Source of the DNA: JBNLBT01 sp050303435 | GTDB lineage: Bacteria; Pseudomonadota; Gammaproteobacteria; Xanthomonadales; Marinicellaceae | Direction of reading: 5' to 3' | DNA: 6,069 bases | Assembly: GCA_050303435.1 (NCBI GenBank) | Contig: JBNLBT010000148.1 | Span: forward strand, 1-6,069 | Shown here: one piece after another, positions 1 to 5,973 of the stretch | Numbering within the stretch: the stretch's first letter is position 1 | Layout of the letters: the number at the start of each line of letters is the position of its first letter | Program-made: the position numbers and the translations under genes | The notes under the pieces: generated by a model | What the model saw: the letters and a program-made list of their open reading frames with translations, nothing else | Told to the model about the DNA's origin: nothing | Database searches by the model: none

Positions 1-672
1 ACCTTCATGTTCGGCCAGCCCTTTGACCGCGTCCGCCCGGAACGCATCGTGTTCAGCCGCAACCGGCTGTTCCAGAACGGCCGGTCGGGCGATCCCGAGG
101 GCCATTGCCAATTCACCCAGACGCTGGAGATTCTGCCGCCGATCGACCGCTGTGAACGCGACCAAATCATCCGCATGACCTATGGCTACAATGAGAACTT
201 TGGACTGTCCACGGGCATCGCTTACAACCGGGACGCGCGCGTGACCGTCTCCATTGAGACTGAAACGGGGCGCATCGACTCGATCCGCCTGAACGACATT
301 TCCTTGCTGGATCGCTTCTACAGAAAAGGCTTTGTGGTCACAGAACACGACTTGAGAAAGCCCGGCGCATTCATCATCGGCCTGAACCCGACGCAACACC
401 GCCTGCACACTTTTTTCTTTTATCGCGACGACGAAGACGAACTTGAACGCTGGCAAAAACGCTTCAACATCACTCCAGAAAGCGTGGCCCTGGTGGTGGC
501 ACACAAACGGCATCCGGACGGCGAGTCCCCCCTGCAAGGACTGGCACAGACCATGGACCGGACTGCATGCCATGAAGCCACCCTGTGCAGCATCGGGTTG
601 AGCCTGCCAACCGTGCACGTCAAAACGGCGGATGAGGGCGATTTCACCCGGATTGAATTCAATCTAAACTGA
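1..672 (+). CDS. Hypothetical protein, probably 5'-partial, family not recognised
   Basis: I do not recognise this protein. The frame is open to the left edge of the window (codons ACC TTC precede the first ATG at 7). No ribosome binding site can be seen before that ATG, so the true start probably lies outside; from the ATG the product has 221 residues, ending with TGA at 670-672. It looks soluble: no membrane segment or signal peptide is visible in this part. Four cysteines (about residues 34, 49, 188 and 194 counted from the ATG) could form metal sites or disulfides. A region rich in alternating polar and beta-type residues (about 75-115) is followed by an acidic stretch, FFFYRDDEDELERW, near 136-149. 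In E. coli the gene before hfq is miaA, a tRNA isopentenyltransferase, but none of its motifs appear here. Base composition resembles the neighbouring genes, which supports real coding. Function is unknown. Confidence 0.6.
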   Translation, partial: TFMFGQPFDRVRPERIVFSRNRLFQNGRSGDPEGHCQFTQTLEILPPIDRCERDQIIRMTYGYNENFGLSTGIAYNRDARVTVSIETETGRIDSIRLNDISLLDRFYRKGFVVTEHDLRKPGAFIIGLNPTQHRLHTFFFYRDDEDELERWQKRFNITPESVALVVAHKRHPDGESPLQGLAQTMDRTACHEATLCSIGLSLPTVHVKTADEGDFTRIEFNLN

Positions 673-767
673 CTGGACCGGTGCAACAGTCTGTGTGCCA
701 AGTGCACGGAGGCCGCGCCAGTCAGCGCGTCATTGGCCGCGCCCTGCACGGCGCCGCGGGCGCGCCG
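669..767. repeat. GC-rich intergenic stretch with short inverted and direct repeats
   Basis: This is the left part of the 180-base gap between the unknown gene and hfq. It holds a perfect 8-base inverted repeat, CTGACTGG at 669-676 (spanning the TGA stop of the upstream gene) and CCAGTCAG at 718-725. It also holds a 9-base direct repeat, GGCCGCGCC at 711-719 and 735-743, and a 6-base-pair GC hairpin, CGGCGC at 749-754 with GCGCCG at 762-767 around a 7-base loop. No T-run follows the hairpin on either strand, so it is not a standard intrinsic terminator. It may slow or help end transcription from the upstream gene, but that is inference. Confidence 0.4.
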
Positions 768-804
768 ACAAAAACACAATATTCACCCTTGAAAAATACA
801 ATTG

Positions 805-813
805 TGCTATCAT
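805..813 (+). promoter_or_regulatory. Candidate extended -10 promoter for hfq
   Basis: TGC TATCAT at 805-813 fits the extended -10 pattern TGnTATAAT with one mismatch in the hexamer. It lies in a sharply AT-rich stretch that begins just after the GC-rich repeats. A start of transcription near 820 would give a leader of roughly 33 bases before the hfq ATG. The best -35-like hexamer, TTGAAA at 789-794, is only 13 bases away, which is too close; so the call rests on the extended -10 element alone. Another AT-rich box, TATAAA at 833-838, has no partner at usable spacing. Confidence 0.4.
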
Positions 814-835
814 TTACCGACGTAATCATTACTAT

Positions 836-852
836 AAAAAAAGAGAAAAAAA
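836..852 (+). promoter_or_regulatory. A/G-only leader before the hfq start, weak ribosome binding site and possible Hfq site
   Basis: The 17 bases before the hfq ATG are only A and G: seven A, GAG, seven A. The only Shine-Dalgarno-like core is AAGAG at 841-845, seven bases before the start, which is weak. The distal face of Hfq binds A-rich ARN triplet repeats, and E. coli hfq is known to be repressed at translation by its own product binding the leader. This tract is therefore a plausible autoregulatory site; that role is inferred from composition and position. Confidence 0.4.
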
Positions 853-1092
853 ATGTCTAAAGGACAAACATTGCAAGATCCATTTTTGAACGCATTGCGT
901 AAAGAAAGAGTGCCCGTATCGGTGTTTCTGATGAACGGCATCAAACTGCAAGGCACGGTTGAATCATTTGATCAATTCGTGATTGTGCTGAACAACACCA
1001 CCAATCAACTGGTTTACAAACACGCCATCTCCACCATCGTACCGGCGCGCAACATCAGCACCTTCAAAATCCAACAGGAGATGGAAAAATAA
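853..1092 (+). CDS. hfq: RNA chaperone Hfq
   Basis: Hfq is a hexameric Sm-like RNA-binding protein that pairs small regulatory RNAs with mRNAs. The 79-residue product begins MSKGQTLQDPFLNALRKERV, nearly identical to the E. coli N-terminus. The proximal-face residues are present: Q8, D9, F42, and Y55-K56-H57 in the Sm2 motif YKHAIST. On the distal face I30 and K31 are kept, while position 25 is Phe where E. coli has Tyr. The rim has R16, K17 and R19, against R16, R17 and R19 in E. coli. The core ends near residue 66; the C-terminal tail is only about 13 residues, against roughly 35 in the 102-residue E. coli protein, and ends in a charged EMEK. The ATG at 853 is fixed by alignment with the family start. 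hflX follows after 30 bases, as expected for the hfq-hflX operon. The family call is certain. Confidence 0.98.
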   Translation: MSKGQTLQDPFLNALRKERVPVSVFLMNGIKLQGTVESFDQFVIVLNNTTNQLVYKHAISTIVPARNISTFKIQQEMEK

Positions 1093-1122
1093 TCGCCGCA
1101 CCGATGCATCGCCCCCTGCCCC

Positions 1123-2454
1123 ATGTTTGAACGATCCAGGAAAGGAGACCGGGCGGTTTTGGTGTGTCCGCAAATCAATCAACAAACCGACCTCGAAGCC
1201 ATTGAAGAATTCACCGAGCTGGCCCGCTCCGCGGGCGCTGAAATTCTTGACGTGATGCCTCTGAGTCGTTCACGCGTGGACGCCAAATACTACATTGGTT
1301 CTGGCAAAGCCGATGAAATCAGTGCCTGCGTGCAGGCGCACGAAGCCGACCTGGTTTTGGTTGATGCCCCCCTGTCGCCGGTGCAGGAACGCAACCTGGA
1401 AAAAAAAATCCAGGCGCGCGTGCTGGACCGGCGCGCCCTGATTCTCGACATTTTCGCCCAGCGCGCGCAATCCTACGAAGGCAAATTGCAAGTGGAACTG
1501 GCGCAATTGCGCCACCTGTCCACACGGCTGGTGCGCGGCTGGACTCACCTGGAAAGACAGAAAGGTGGCATCGGTTTGCGCGGCCCCGGCGAAACGCAGC
1601 TGGAAACCGACCGGCGCCTGCTCGGCGTGCGGGTCAAATCCCTGCGCCGCAAATTGGACAAGGTGCTGACCCAGCGTCAGCAGGGCCGACGGCAGCGACA
1701 GCGCACCGGCATCAAAACCATCGCGCTGGTGGGTTACACCAACGCCGGTAAATCCACCCTGTTCAACCGGCTCACCGACGCCGAAGTGTATTCTGCCGAC
1801 CAGCTGTTTGCCACCTTGGACCCGACGGTGCGGCAAATGCACAATGGCCTGAAGCAACAGGCCGTCATCAGTGACACGGTGGGTTTCGTGCGCGACATTC
1901 CGCATGAACTGATCGCTGCCTTTCGCGCCACGCTGCAGGAGGCCGTGGACGCCGATCTGCTGCTGCACGTGGTTGACAGCAGCAACCCGGAGCACCGGCT
2001 GCACATGCGCGAAGTGACGCAGGTGCTGGAAGAAATCGGCGCCGTCGACATCCCGCTGATCGAGGTGTTCAATAAAATCGATGTGAATGATTTGCCGGCA
2101 CGCGCGGTGGCCCACAACGGACTCACTGAGCAGGTGTGGTTATCGGCCCACAGCGGCGAAGGCCTGGATTTATTGACCCGGGCCATTGAAGATCGCTTCA
2201 ATCGGTCCCATGTTGGCATGCAGGTGAATCTGCCATTGGACATGGGTCAACTGCGTGCACTGTTCTATCAGCTTGAAGGGGTGCGCGCTGAAACCTTCGA
2301 TGATGCCAATGGCTGGCAACTTGAGGTAGAATTGGCAGCGGAAAAATGGCAGCAGCTGGCCAAACGACCCGATCACCTGGGCGCATTTGTCGGCCGGTTG
2401 ATGGTTGCGCAACAAAAGCAAACAACAGAACACGCGACCCCCGTTCTCAATTGA
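1123..2454 (+). CDS. hflX: Ribosome-associated GTPase HflX
   Basis: HflX binds the 50S subunit and splits stalled ribosomes, for example under heat stress. The 443-residue product has the full family layout: an N-terminal HflX domain (about 20-135, including SPVQERNLE and ILDIFAQRA), then the linker with the glycine-rich signature GGIGLRGPGETQLETDRR (148-165), a basic coiled stretch (about 166-195), and the G domain. G-domain motifs are P-loop GYTNAGKS (204-211), switch II DTVGF (251-255), NKID (317-320) and SA (341-342). The C-terminal domain contains GQLRALFYQLEG (375-386). The length is slightly above E. coli HflX (426). The first residues, MFERSRKGDRAVLV, match the E. coli start MFDRYDAGEQAVLV, which supports the ATG at 1123 although no Shine-Dalgarno precedes it. 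A purine-rich AAAGGAG at 1141-1147 lies inside the gene, 11 bases before an in-frame TTG at 1159, so a second shorter start is possible. Confidence 0.97.
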   Translation: MFERSRKGDRAVLVCPQINQQTDLEAIEEFTELARSAGAEILDVMPLSRSRVDAKYYIGSGKADEISACVQAHEADLVLVDAPLSPVQERNLEKKIQARVLDRRALILDIFAQRAQSYEGKLQVELAQLRHLSTRLVRGWTHLERQKGGIGLRGPGETQLETDRRLLGVRVKSLRRKLDKVLTQRQQGRRQRQRTGIKTIALVGYTNAGKSTLFNRLTDAEVYSADQLFATLDPTVRQMHNGLKQQAVISDTVGFVRDIPHELIAAFRATLQEAVDADLLLHVVDSSNPEHRLHMREVTQVLEEIGAVDIPLIEVFNKIDVNDLPARAVAHNGLTEQVWLSAHSGEGLDLLTRAIEDRFNRSHVGMQVNLPLDMGQLRALFYQLEGVRAETFDDANGWQLEVELAAEKWQQLAKRPDHLGAFVGRLMVAQQKQTTEHATPVLN

Positions 2455-2475
2455 TCGGCGGTCAACACAGCAAAA

Positions 2476-2480
2476 CGGAG
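2476..2480 (+). promoter_or_regulatory. Ribosome binding site that fixes the hflK start
   Basis: CGGAG ends six bases (ATATAT) before the ATG at 2487. This spacing, together with the family-typical N-terminus MAWNEPGG, sets the start here and not at the in-frame ATG at 2346, which lies inside hflX. Confidence 0.75.
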
Positions 2481-2486
2481 ATATAT

Positions 2487-3626
2487 ATGGCCTGGAATGA
2501 ACCCGGCGGAGACAAGAAACCGGACAACCCCTTCGGCTCGGGCGGCAACAAGCCACCCGATCTGGATAAAATCATGTCCGATTTCATCAACAAGATCAAA
2601 GGTGCTCTGGGCATGGGCGGCTCAGGCGGCCAAAGCGGCGGGAGCGCCGGACCGGCGCTGTTCATTCTGATATTCCTGGGCATCGCCGTGCTGTGGAGTT
2701 CCATGTATCGACTGGATGAACCGGAACGCGGCGTGGTGTTGTTGTTCGGCAAATACCACCGCACGCTGAATCCGGGTCTGAACTTCACCTGGCCGCGCCC
2801 TTTCGCCACCGTGCACCGGGTCAACGTCACCAAAGTGCGGCAGGAGAACAACTCCAAGGAAATCATGCTGACTTCGGACAAGAATCTGGTGGAAATCAAC
2901 TACTCGATTCAATACCGCGTCAGTGAAGCGCGCGTGCGCGATTTTCTGTTCAAGCTGGAAAACCCGCAAAACACCGTGCGTCAGGCCGCTGAAAGCGCCA
3001 TGCGCCAGGTCGCAGGCACCAGCACCCTGGACCACATCATCAATGAAAACCGCATCGACGTGATGCTGTCGGTGCGCAATGAATTGCAATCCATGCTGGA
3101 CGATTACCAGTCCGGCATCGAAGTGCTGCAGGTCAACATCACCGAGGTGCACCCACCCAACCGCGTGAAAGAAGCCTTCAACGACGTGGTGAAAGCCCGC
3201 GAAGACCAGAAGACCTACATCAACCAGGCCAACGAATACGCCAAGGGCAAAATCCCTGAGGCCGAAGGTCGGGTGCTGAAAATCATTCAGGACGCCGAAG
3301 CCTATTACGAATCGGTGCTGGCGCGGGCGCGCGGTGAATCCAAACGCTTCGATCTGTTGCGCAGCGAATACGAAATGGCCCCGCAAGTCACCCGCCAACG
3401 CTTGTATCTGGAAAGCATGGAACGCATTTTGTCCAACACCAATAAAGTGGTGGTGGACTCAGAAGCCGGCAACAGCATGATGTATCTGCCACTGGACCAG
3501 TTGCTGAAAAACTCGCACCGCAACAACCAGCCGATTGATCTGGGCACCACCTATGTGATCCCCGAAACCAACAGCCCATCAACGGACGCCAACGCACGCC
3601 GTGGCCGTCAGGGCAGAGGAAACTGA
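2487..3626 (+). CDS. hflK: FtsH protease regulator HflK (SPFH/band 7 membrane protein)
   Basis: HflK pairs with HflC in a large inner-membrane complex facing the periplasm; it encloses and modulates the AAA protease FtsH and so affects membrane protein turnover. The 379-residue product starts MAWNEPGG, close to E. coli MAWNQPG, followed by a Gly/Pro-rich cytoplasmic tail carrying PPDLDKIM (23-30) and a glycine-rich patch (42-55). A single membrane segment spans about 56-73. The SPFH/band 7 domain follows, with EPERGVVLLFGKY (78-90), PGLNF (96-100), MLTSDKNLVEI (127-137) and the helical region around residues 235-310, rich in Ala/Glu/Arg and likely coiled coil. The end carries the family motif MMYLPLDQLLK (331-341) and a polar tail shorter than that of E. 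coli (419 residues). The gene starts 32 bases after hflX and ends 2 bases before hflC, so the two partners are very likely co-translated. Confidence 0.96.
   Translation: MAWNEPGGDKKPDNPFGSGGNKPPDLDKIMSDFINKIKGALGMGGSGGQSGGSAGPALFILIFLGIAVLWSSMYRLDEPERGVVLLFGKYHRTLNPGLNFTWPRPFATVHRVNVTKVRQENNSKEIMLTSDKNLVEINYSIQYRVSEARVRDFLFKLENPQNTVRQAAESAMRQVAGTSTLDHIINENRIDVMLSVRNELQSMLDDYQSGIEVLQVNITEVHPPNRVKEAFNDVVKAREDQKTYINQANEYAKGKIPEAEGRVLKIIQDAEAYYESVLARARGESKRFDLLRSEYEMAPQVTRQRLYLESMERILSNTNKVVVDSEAGNSMMYLPLDQLLKNSHRNNQPIDLGTTYVIPETNSPSTDANARRGRQGRGN
3615..3620 (+). promoter_or_regulatory. Ribosome binding site of hflC inside the end of hflK
   Basis: AGAGGA lies within the last codons of hflK, eight bases before the hflC ATG at 3629. 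It supports this start and tight coupling of the two subunits. Confidence 0.65.
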
Positions 3627-3628
3627 AC

Positions 3629-4501
3629 ATGAGCAAACTGACTCCACTGCTGATTATCCTGGTGATTGGACTGCTGCTCGGCAGCCTGTTTGTGTTCACC
3701 GTGGACGAAAAAGAAACCGCGATCAAATTCAAATTCGGTGAAATCGTGCAGGCCGGATACGAACCGGGACTGCACTGGCGCATTCCGGTGATTCACACCA
3801 TCAAGAAATTCAACACGCGCATCCAGACACTGGACAACAACCCGGAACCGGTGCTGAACACCGACAATGAATACCTGATGGTTGACTATTTTGTGAAATG
3901 GAAGATCAAAAGCGTGCGCGAATTCTACATCACCAACGAAGGGTCATTGGAACGCGCCAGCGCCAACCTCAACGGCGTCATGAAGAACGCCTTGCTGCAG
4001 GAATTTTCCAAGCGCACGCTGGAGCAGGTGATCACCACCCAGCGGATAGAGCTGATGGACAATCTGCAGGCACAAACCAAAGAAATCGCCGAAAACTACG
4101 GCATGGAAATTGTTGATGTGCGCATCAAGCAAATCAACCTGGCCGACGCGGTGAGCAATTCGGTGTACGACCGCATGCGTTCAGAACGCAGCGCGGAAGC
4201 CGCTGAACACCGTTCCAATGGCCGCAAGGAAGCCATCAACATTGAGGCCAACACCGACAAACAGATCAGCATCATGCTGGCCGAAGCCGAAGAACGTTCC
4301 GCCATCATCCGCGGCAACGGCGACGCCGAAGCGGCCCGCCTGTACGCTGAGAGCTACAACAAAAACCCGGAGTTTTATGCGTTTTACCGCTCATTGCAGG
4401 CGTATGTGAACAGCTTCGCCAGCAGCAACGGCAACATGATGGTGCTGGACCCGAAATCGGAATTTTTTAAGTATTTCAATGACCGGCTGAACAGCAATTG
4501 A
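3629..4501 (+). CDS. hflC: FtsH protease regulator HflC (SPFH/band 7 membrane protein)
   Basis: HflC is the partner of HflK in the periplasm-facing complex around FtsH. The 290-residue product begins with a short tail and one membrane segment (about 5-24, LTPLLIILVIGLLLGSLFVF), which acts as an uncleaved anchor. The band 7 domain follows: DEKETAIKFKFGEI (26-39), YEPGLHWRIP (44-53), RIQTLDN (64-70). Then comes the typical VDVRIKQINL (162-171), an Ala/Glu/Arg helical stretch (about 180-225), RGNGDAEAARLYA (228-240), PEFYAFYRSLQAY (247-259), and the terminal FFKYF (279-283). E. coli HflC has 334 residues; the difference comes largely from a segment in the middle (after about residue 145 here) where the E. 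coli protein has an extra insert with GSAGTEDE and nearby sequence. All landmark motifs remain, so it should be functional. Its TGA stop overlaps the ATG of the next gene by one base. Confidence 0.95.
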   Translation: MSKLTPLLIILVIGLLLGSLFVFTVDEKETAIKFKFGEIVQAGYEPGLHWRIPVIHTIKKFNTRIQTLDNNPEPVLNTDNEYLMVDYFVKWKIKSVREFYITNEGSLERASANLNGVMKNALLQEFSKRTLEQVITTQRIELMDNLQAQTKEIAENYGMEIVDVRIKQINLADAVSNSVYDRMRSERSAEAAEHRSNGRKEAINIEANTDKQISIMLAEAEERSAIIRGNGDAEAARLYAESYNKNPEFYAFYRSLQAYVNSFASSNGNMMVLDPKSEFFKYFNDRLNSN

Positions 4502-4689
4502 TGGAACACCCCTGGCTGGCCGCGCTGGCATTGATGCTTGTGTTTGAAGGGCTGATGCCCACCGTGGCGCCGCAACTCTGGCGTCAAGTGCTTGTATACC
4601 TGTCGAATTTAAATGACCAGCGCCTGCGCACATTGGGTCTGGTCATGCTGATTTCCGGCGGGCTGTTATTTTACGGATTGAAACCATGA
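4501..4689 (+). CDS. DUF2065 family small membrane protein (YjeT-like)
   Basis: This 62-residue protein belongs to the DUF2065 family, whose E. coli member YjeT sits in the same place between hflC and purA. Two hydrophobic segments are visible, about residues 5-22 (PWLAALALMLVFEGLMPT) and 45-59 (LGLVMLISGGLLFYG), joined by a short polar linker with a Trp and an Asn-Asp-Gln-Arg patch. The pattern LALxLVxEGLxP near the N-terminus is the recognisable family feature. It is probably an inner-membrane protein of unknown function; position suggests some tie to HflKC, but that is inference. The ATG at 4501 overlaps the hflC stop (TGATG), and the end overlaps purA (ATGA). A TTG at 4498, one codon upstream, is less likely. 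No clear ribosome binding site is present, so translation is probably by coupling. Confidence 0.88.
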   Translation: MEHPWLAALALMLVFEGLMPTVAPQLWRQVLVYLSNLNDQRLRTLGLVMLISGGLLFYGLKP

Positions 4690-5966
4690 AAAATCTGGTG
4701 GTGCTTGGCACCCAGTGGGGCGATGAAGGCAAAGGCAAGATCGTGGACCTGCTGACCCGCGACGCCGATGCTGTGGTGCGTTATCAGGGCGGTCACAACG
4801 CCGGTCATACGCTGATCATCAACGGTCAGAAAACCGTCTTGCACCTGGTGCCCTCGGGCATTCTGCGCGAAGGCGTTCGCTGCTACATTGGCAATGGCGT
4901 GGTGATCGAACCGGGCGCGCTGATTCGCGAAATCGATGCGCTGGAAGCCAGCGGCGTGCAGGTGCAATCGCGCCTGGGCATCAGCAACAACGCGCCACTG
5001 ATCTTGCCCCATCACGTGCGTCTGGACCAGCTCAGAGAAGAAAAAAAAGGCGACCGCGCCATCGGCACCACCGGCCGCGGCATCGGCCCGGCCTACGAAG
5101 ACAAGGTGGCGCGCCGTTGCATTCGCGTGGCCGACCTGTTCGATCGCGAGGCCTTGGCCGATCAACTGAGCAAAGTGCTGGAATACCACAATTTCGTCAT
5201 CACACAATACCACGGCGCCGAAGCCCTCGAGTTTGACGCCATTTTCGCCGATTGCCTGAAACACGCCGAACGATTGCGGCCCATGGTCTGCGACGTCACC
5301 GCCGCTTTGCACGAACACCGCGCGCAGGGACACAACATCCTGCTGGAAGGTGCCCAGGGCACTTTGCTGGACATTGACCACGGCACCTACCCCTTCGTCA
5401 CTTCATCCAACACCACCGCCGGCAGCGCCGCCAGTGGCAGCGGTCTGGGCGTCACCGACATCGACGCGGTGCTGGGCATCACCAAAGCCTACACCACCCG
5501 CGTTGGCAGCGGCCCGTTTCCCACCGAACTGTTTGATGAGGACGGTCGCATGCTGGCAAAAAACGGCGTGGAATTTGGCGCCACCACCGGTCGCCCCCGC
5601 CGCTGTGGCTGGCTCGATCTTGTGGCCCTGAAACGCGCCGTGCAAATCAACGGCGTCACCGGACTGTGCATCACCAAACTGGACGTGCTCGACAGCTTTG
5701 CACAGATTCAGGTGTGCACCGCCTACAGCAATGGCGTTTACCCGTCCACGCACAGCGAGTGGGCCGCCGCCCAACCGATTTACCAAACGCTGGCTGGCTG
5801 GCAAAGCAGCACGCGCGGCATCACCCGCCTGCAGGATCTGCCGCAAACTGCGCGGGATTTCATTGCCTTGATTCGCGACCACGTGGGCGTGCCGATCGAC
5901 ATCGTTTCGACCGGACCGGAACGTGAAGAAAATGTTGTTTTGAATAACCCGCTGGAAAGAAACTGA
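4686..5966 (+). CDS. purA: Adenylosuccinate synthetase PurA
   Basis: PurA joins IMP and aspartate using GTP to make adenylosuccinate, the first committed step to AMP, in the cytoplasm. The 426-residue product is close to the E. coli length (432). It shows the N-terminal loop GTQWGDEGKGK (8-18) with catalytic D13, the second catalytic residue H41 in GGHNAGHT (35-42), and the IMP-binding signature IGTTGRGIGPAYEDKVARR (126-144). Further on are EGAQGTLLDIDHGTYPFVTSSNTTAG (221-246), the aspartate-loop region GATTGRPRR (298-306) with its arginines, and the guanine-recognition motif TKLDVLD (330-336). The C-terminus has PIDIVSTGPER (403-413). The ATG at 4686 overlaps the upstream stop by four bases (ATGA); a weak ACGGA at 4673-4677 is the only ribosome binding site. 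Coupling to the DUF2065 gene is likely. Nothing essential is missing. Confidence 0.98.
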   Translation: MKNLVVLGTQWGDEGKGKIVDLLTRDADAVVRYQGGHNAGHTLIINGQKTVLHLVPSGILREGVRCYIGNGVVIEPGALIREIDALEASGVQVQSRLGISNNAPLILPHHVRLDQLREEKKGDRAIGTTGRGIGPAYEDKVARRCIRVADLFDREALADQLSKVLEYHNFVITQYHGAEALEFDAIFADCLKHAERLRPMVCDVTAALHEHRAQGHNILLEGAQGTLLDIDHGTYPFVTSSNTTAGSAASGSGLGVTDIDAVLGITKAYTTRVGSGPFPTELFDEDGRMLAKNGVEFGATTGRPRRCGWLDLVALKRAVQINGVTGLCITKLDVLDSFAQIQVCTAYSNGVYPSTHSEWAAAQPIYQTLAGWQSSTRGITRLQDLPQTARDFIALIRDHVGVPIDIVSTGPEREENVVLNNPLERN

Positions 5967-5973
5967 GCAGAAT

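Noticed and set aside
749..767. GC hairpin as an intrinsic terminator of the unknown gene
   Set aside because: The stem is followed by an A/C-rich stretch, not a T-run, so it does not meet the terminator pattern on either strand.
789..813. Classical -35/-10 promoter using TTGAAA and TATCAT
   Set aside because: The spacing is 13 bases, well below the usable 16-18, so only the extended -10 element was kept.
695..889. Small plus-strand frame of 64 codons from the GC-rich gap into hfq
   Set aside because: It crosses the likely hfq promoter and leader and overlaps the hfq start; its composition jumps from Arg/Pro-rich to Lys/Tyr-rich, following the DNA composition and not a protein.
1270..2115. 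Long minus-strand open frame of 281 codons opposite hflX
   Set aside because: It is a shadow of the hflX codon pattern; its translation resembles no family and hflX is fully conserved.
2346..2486. In-frame N-terminal extension of HflK starting at the ATG at 2346
   Set aside because: It lies inside the end of hflX, reads as low-quality sequence unlike HflK, and the family start MAWN at 2487 has its own ribosome binding site.
2622..3398. Long minus-strand open frame of 258 codons opposite hflK
   Set aside because: Shadow of hflK, with a His/Val/Phe-rich translation typical of antisense reading of GC-rich genes.
4498..4500. TTG as start of the DUF2065 gene
   Set aside because: The ATG at 4501 is one codon later, is a stronger start codon and forms the usual TGATG stop-start overlap with hflC.
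4671..5381. Long minus-strand open frame of 236 codons opposite purA
   Set aside because: Shadow of purA; no recognisable motif and no promoter or ribosome binding site of its own.
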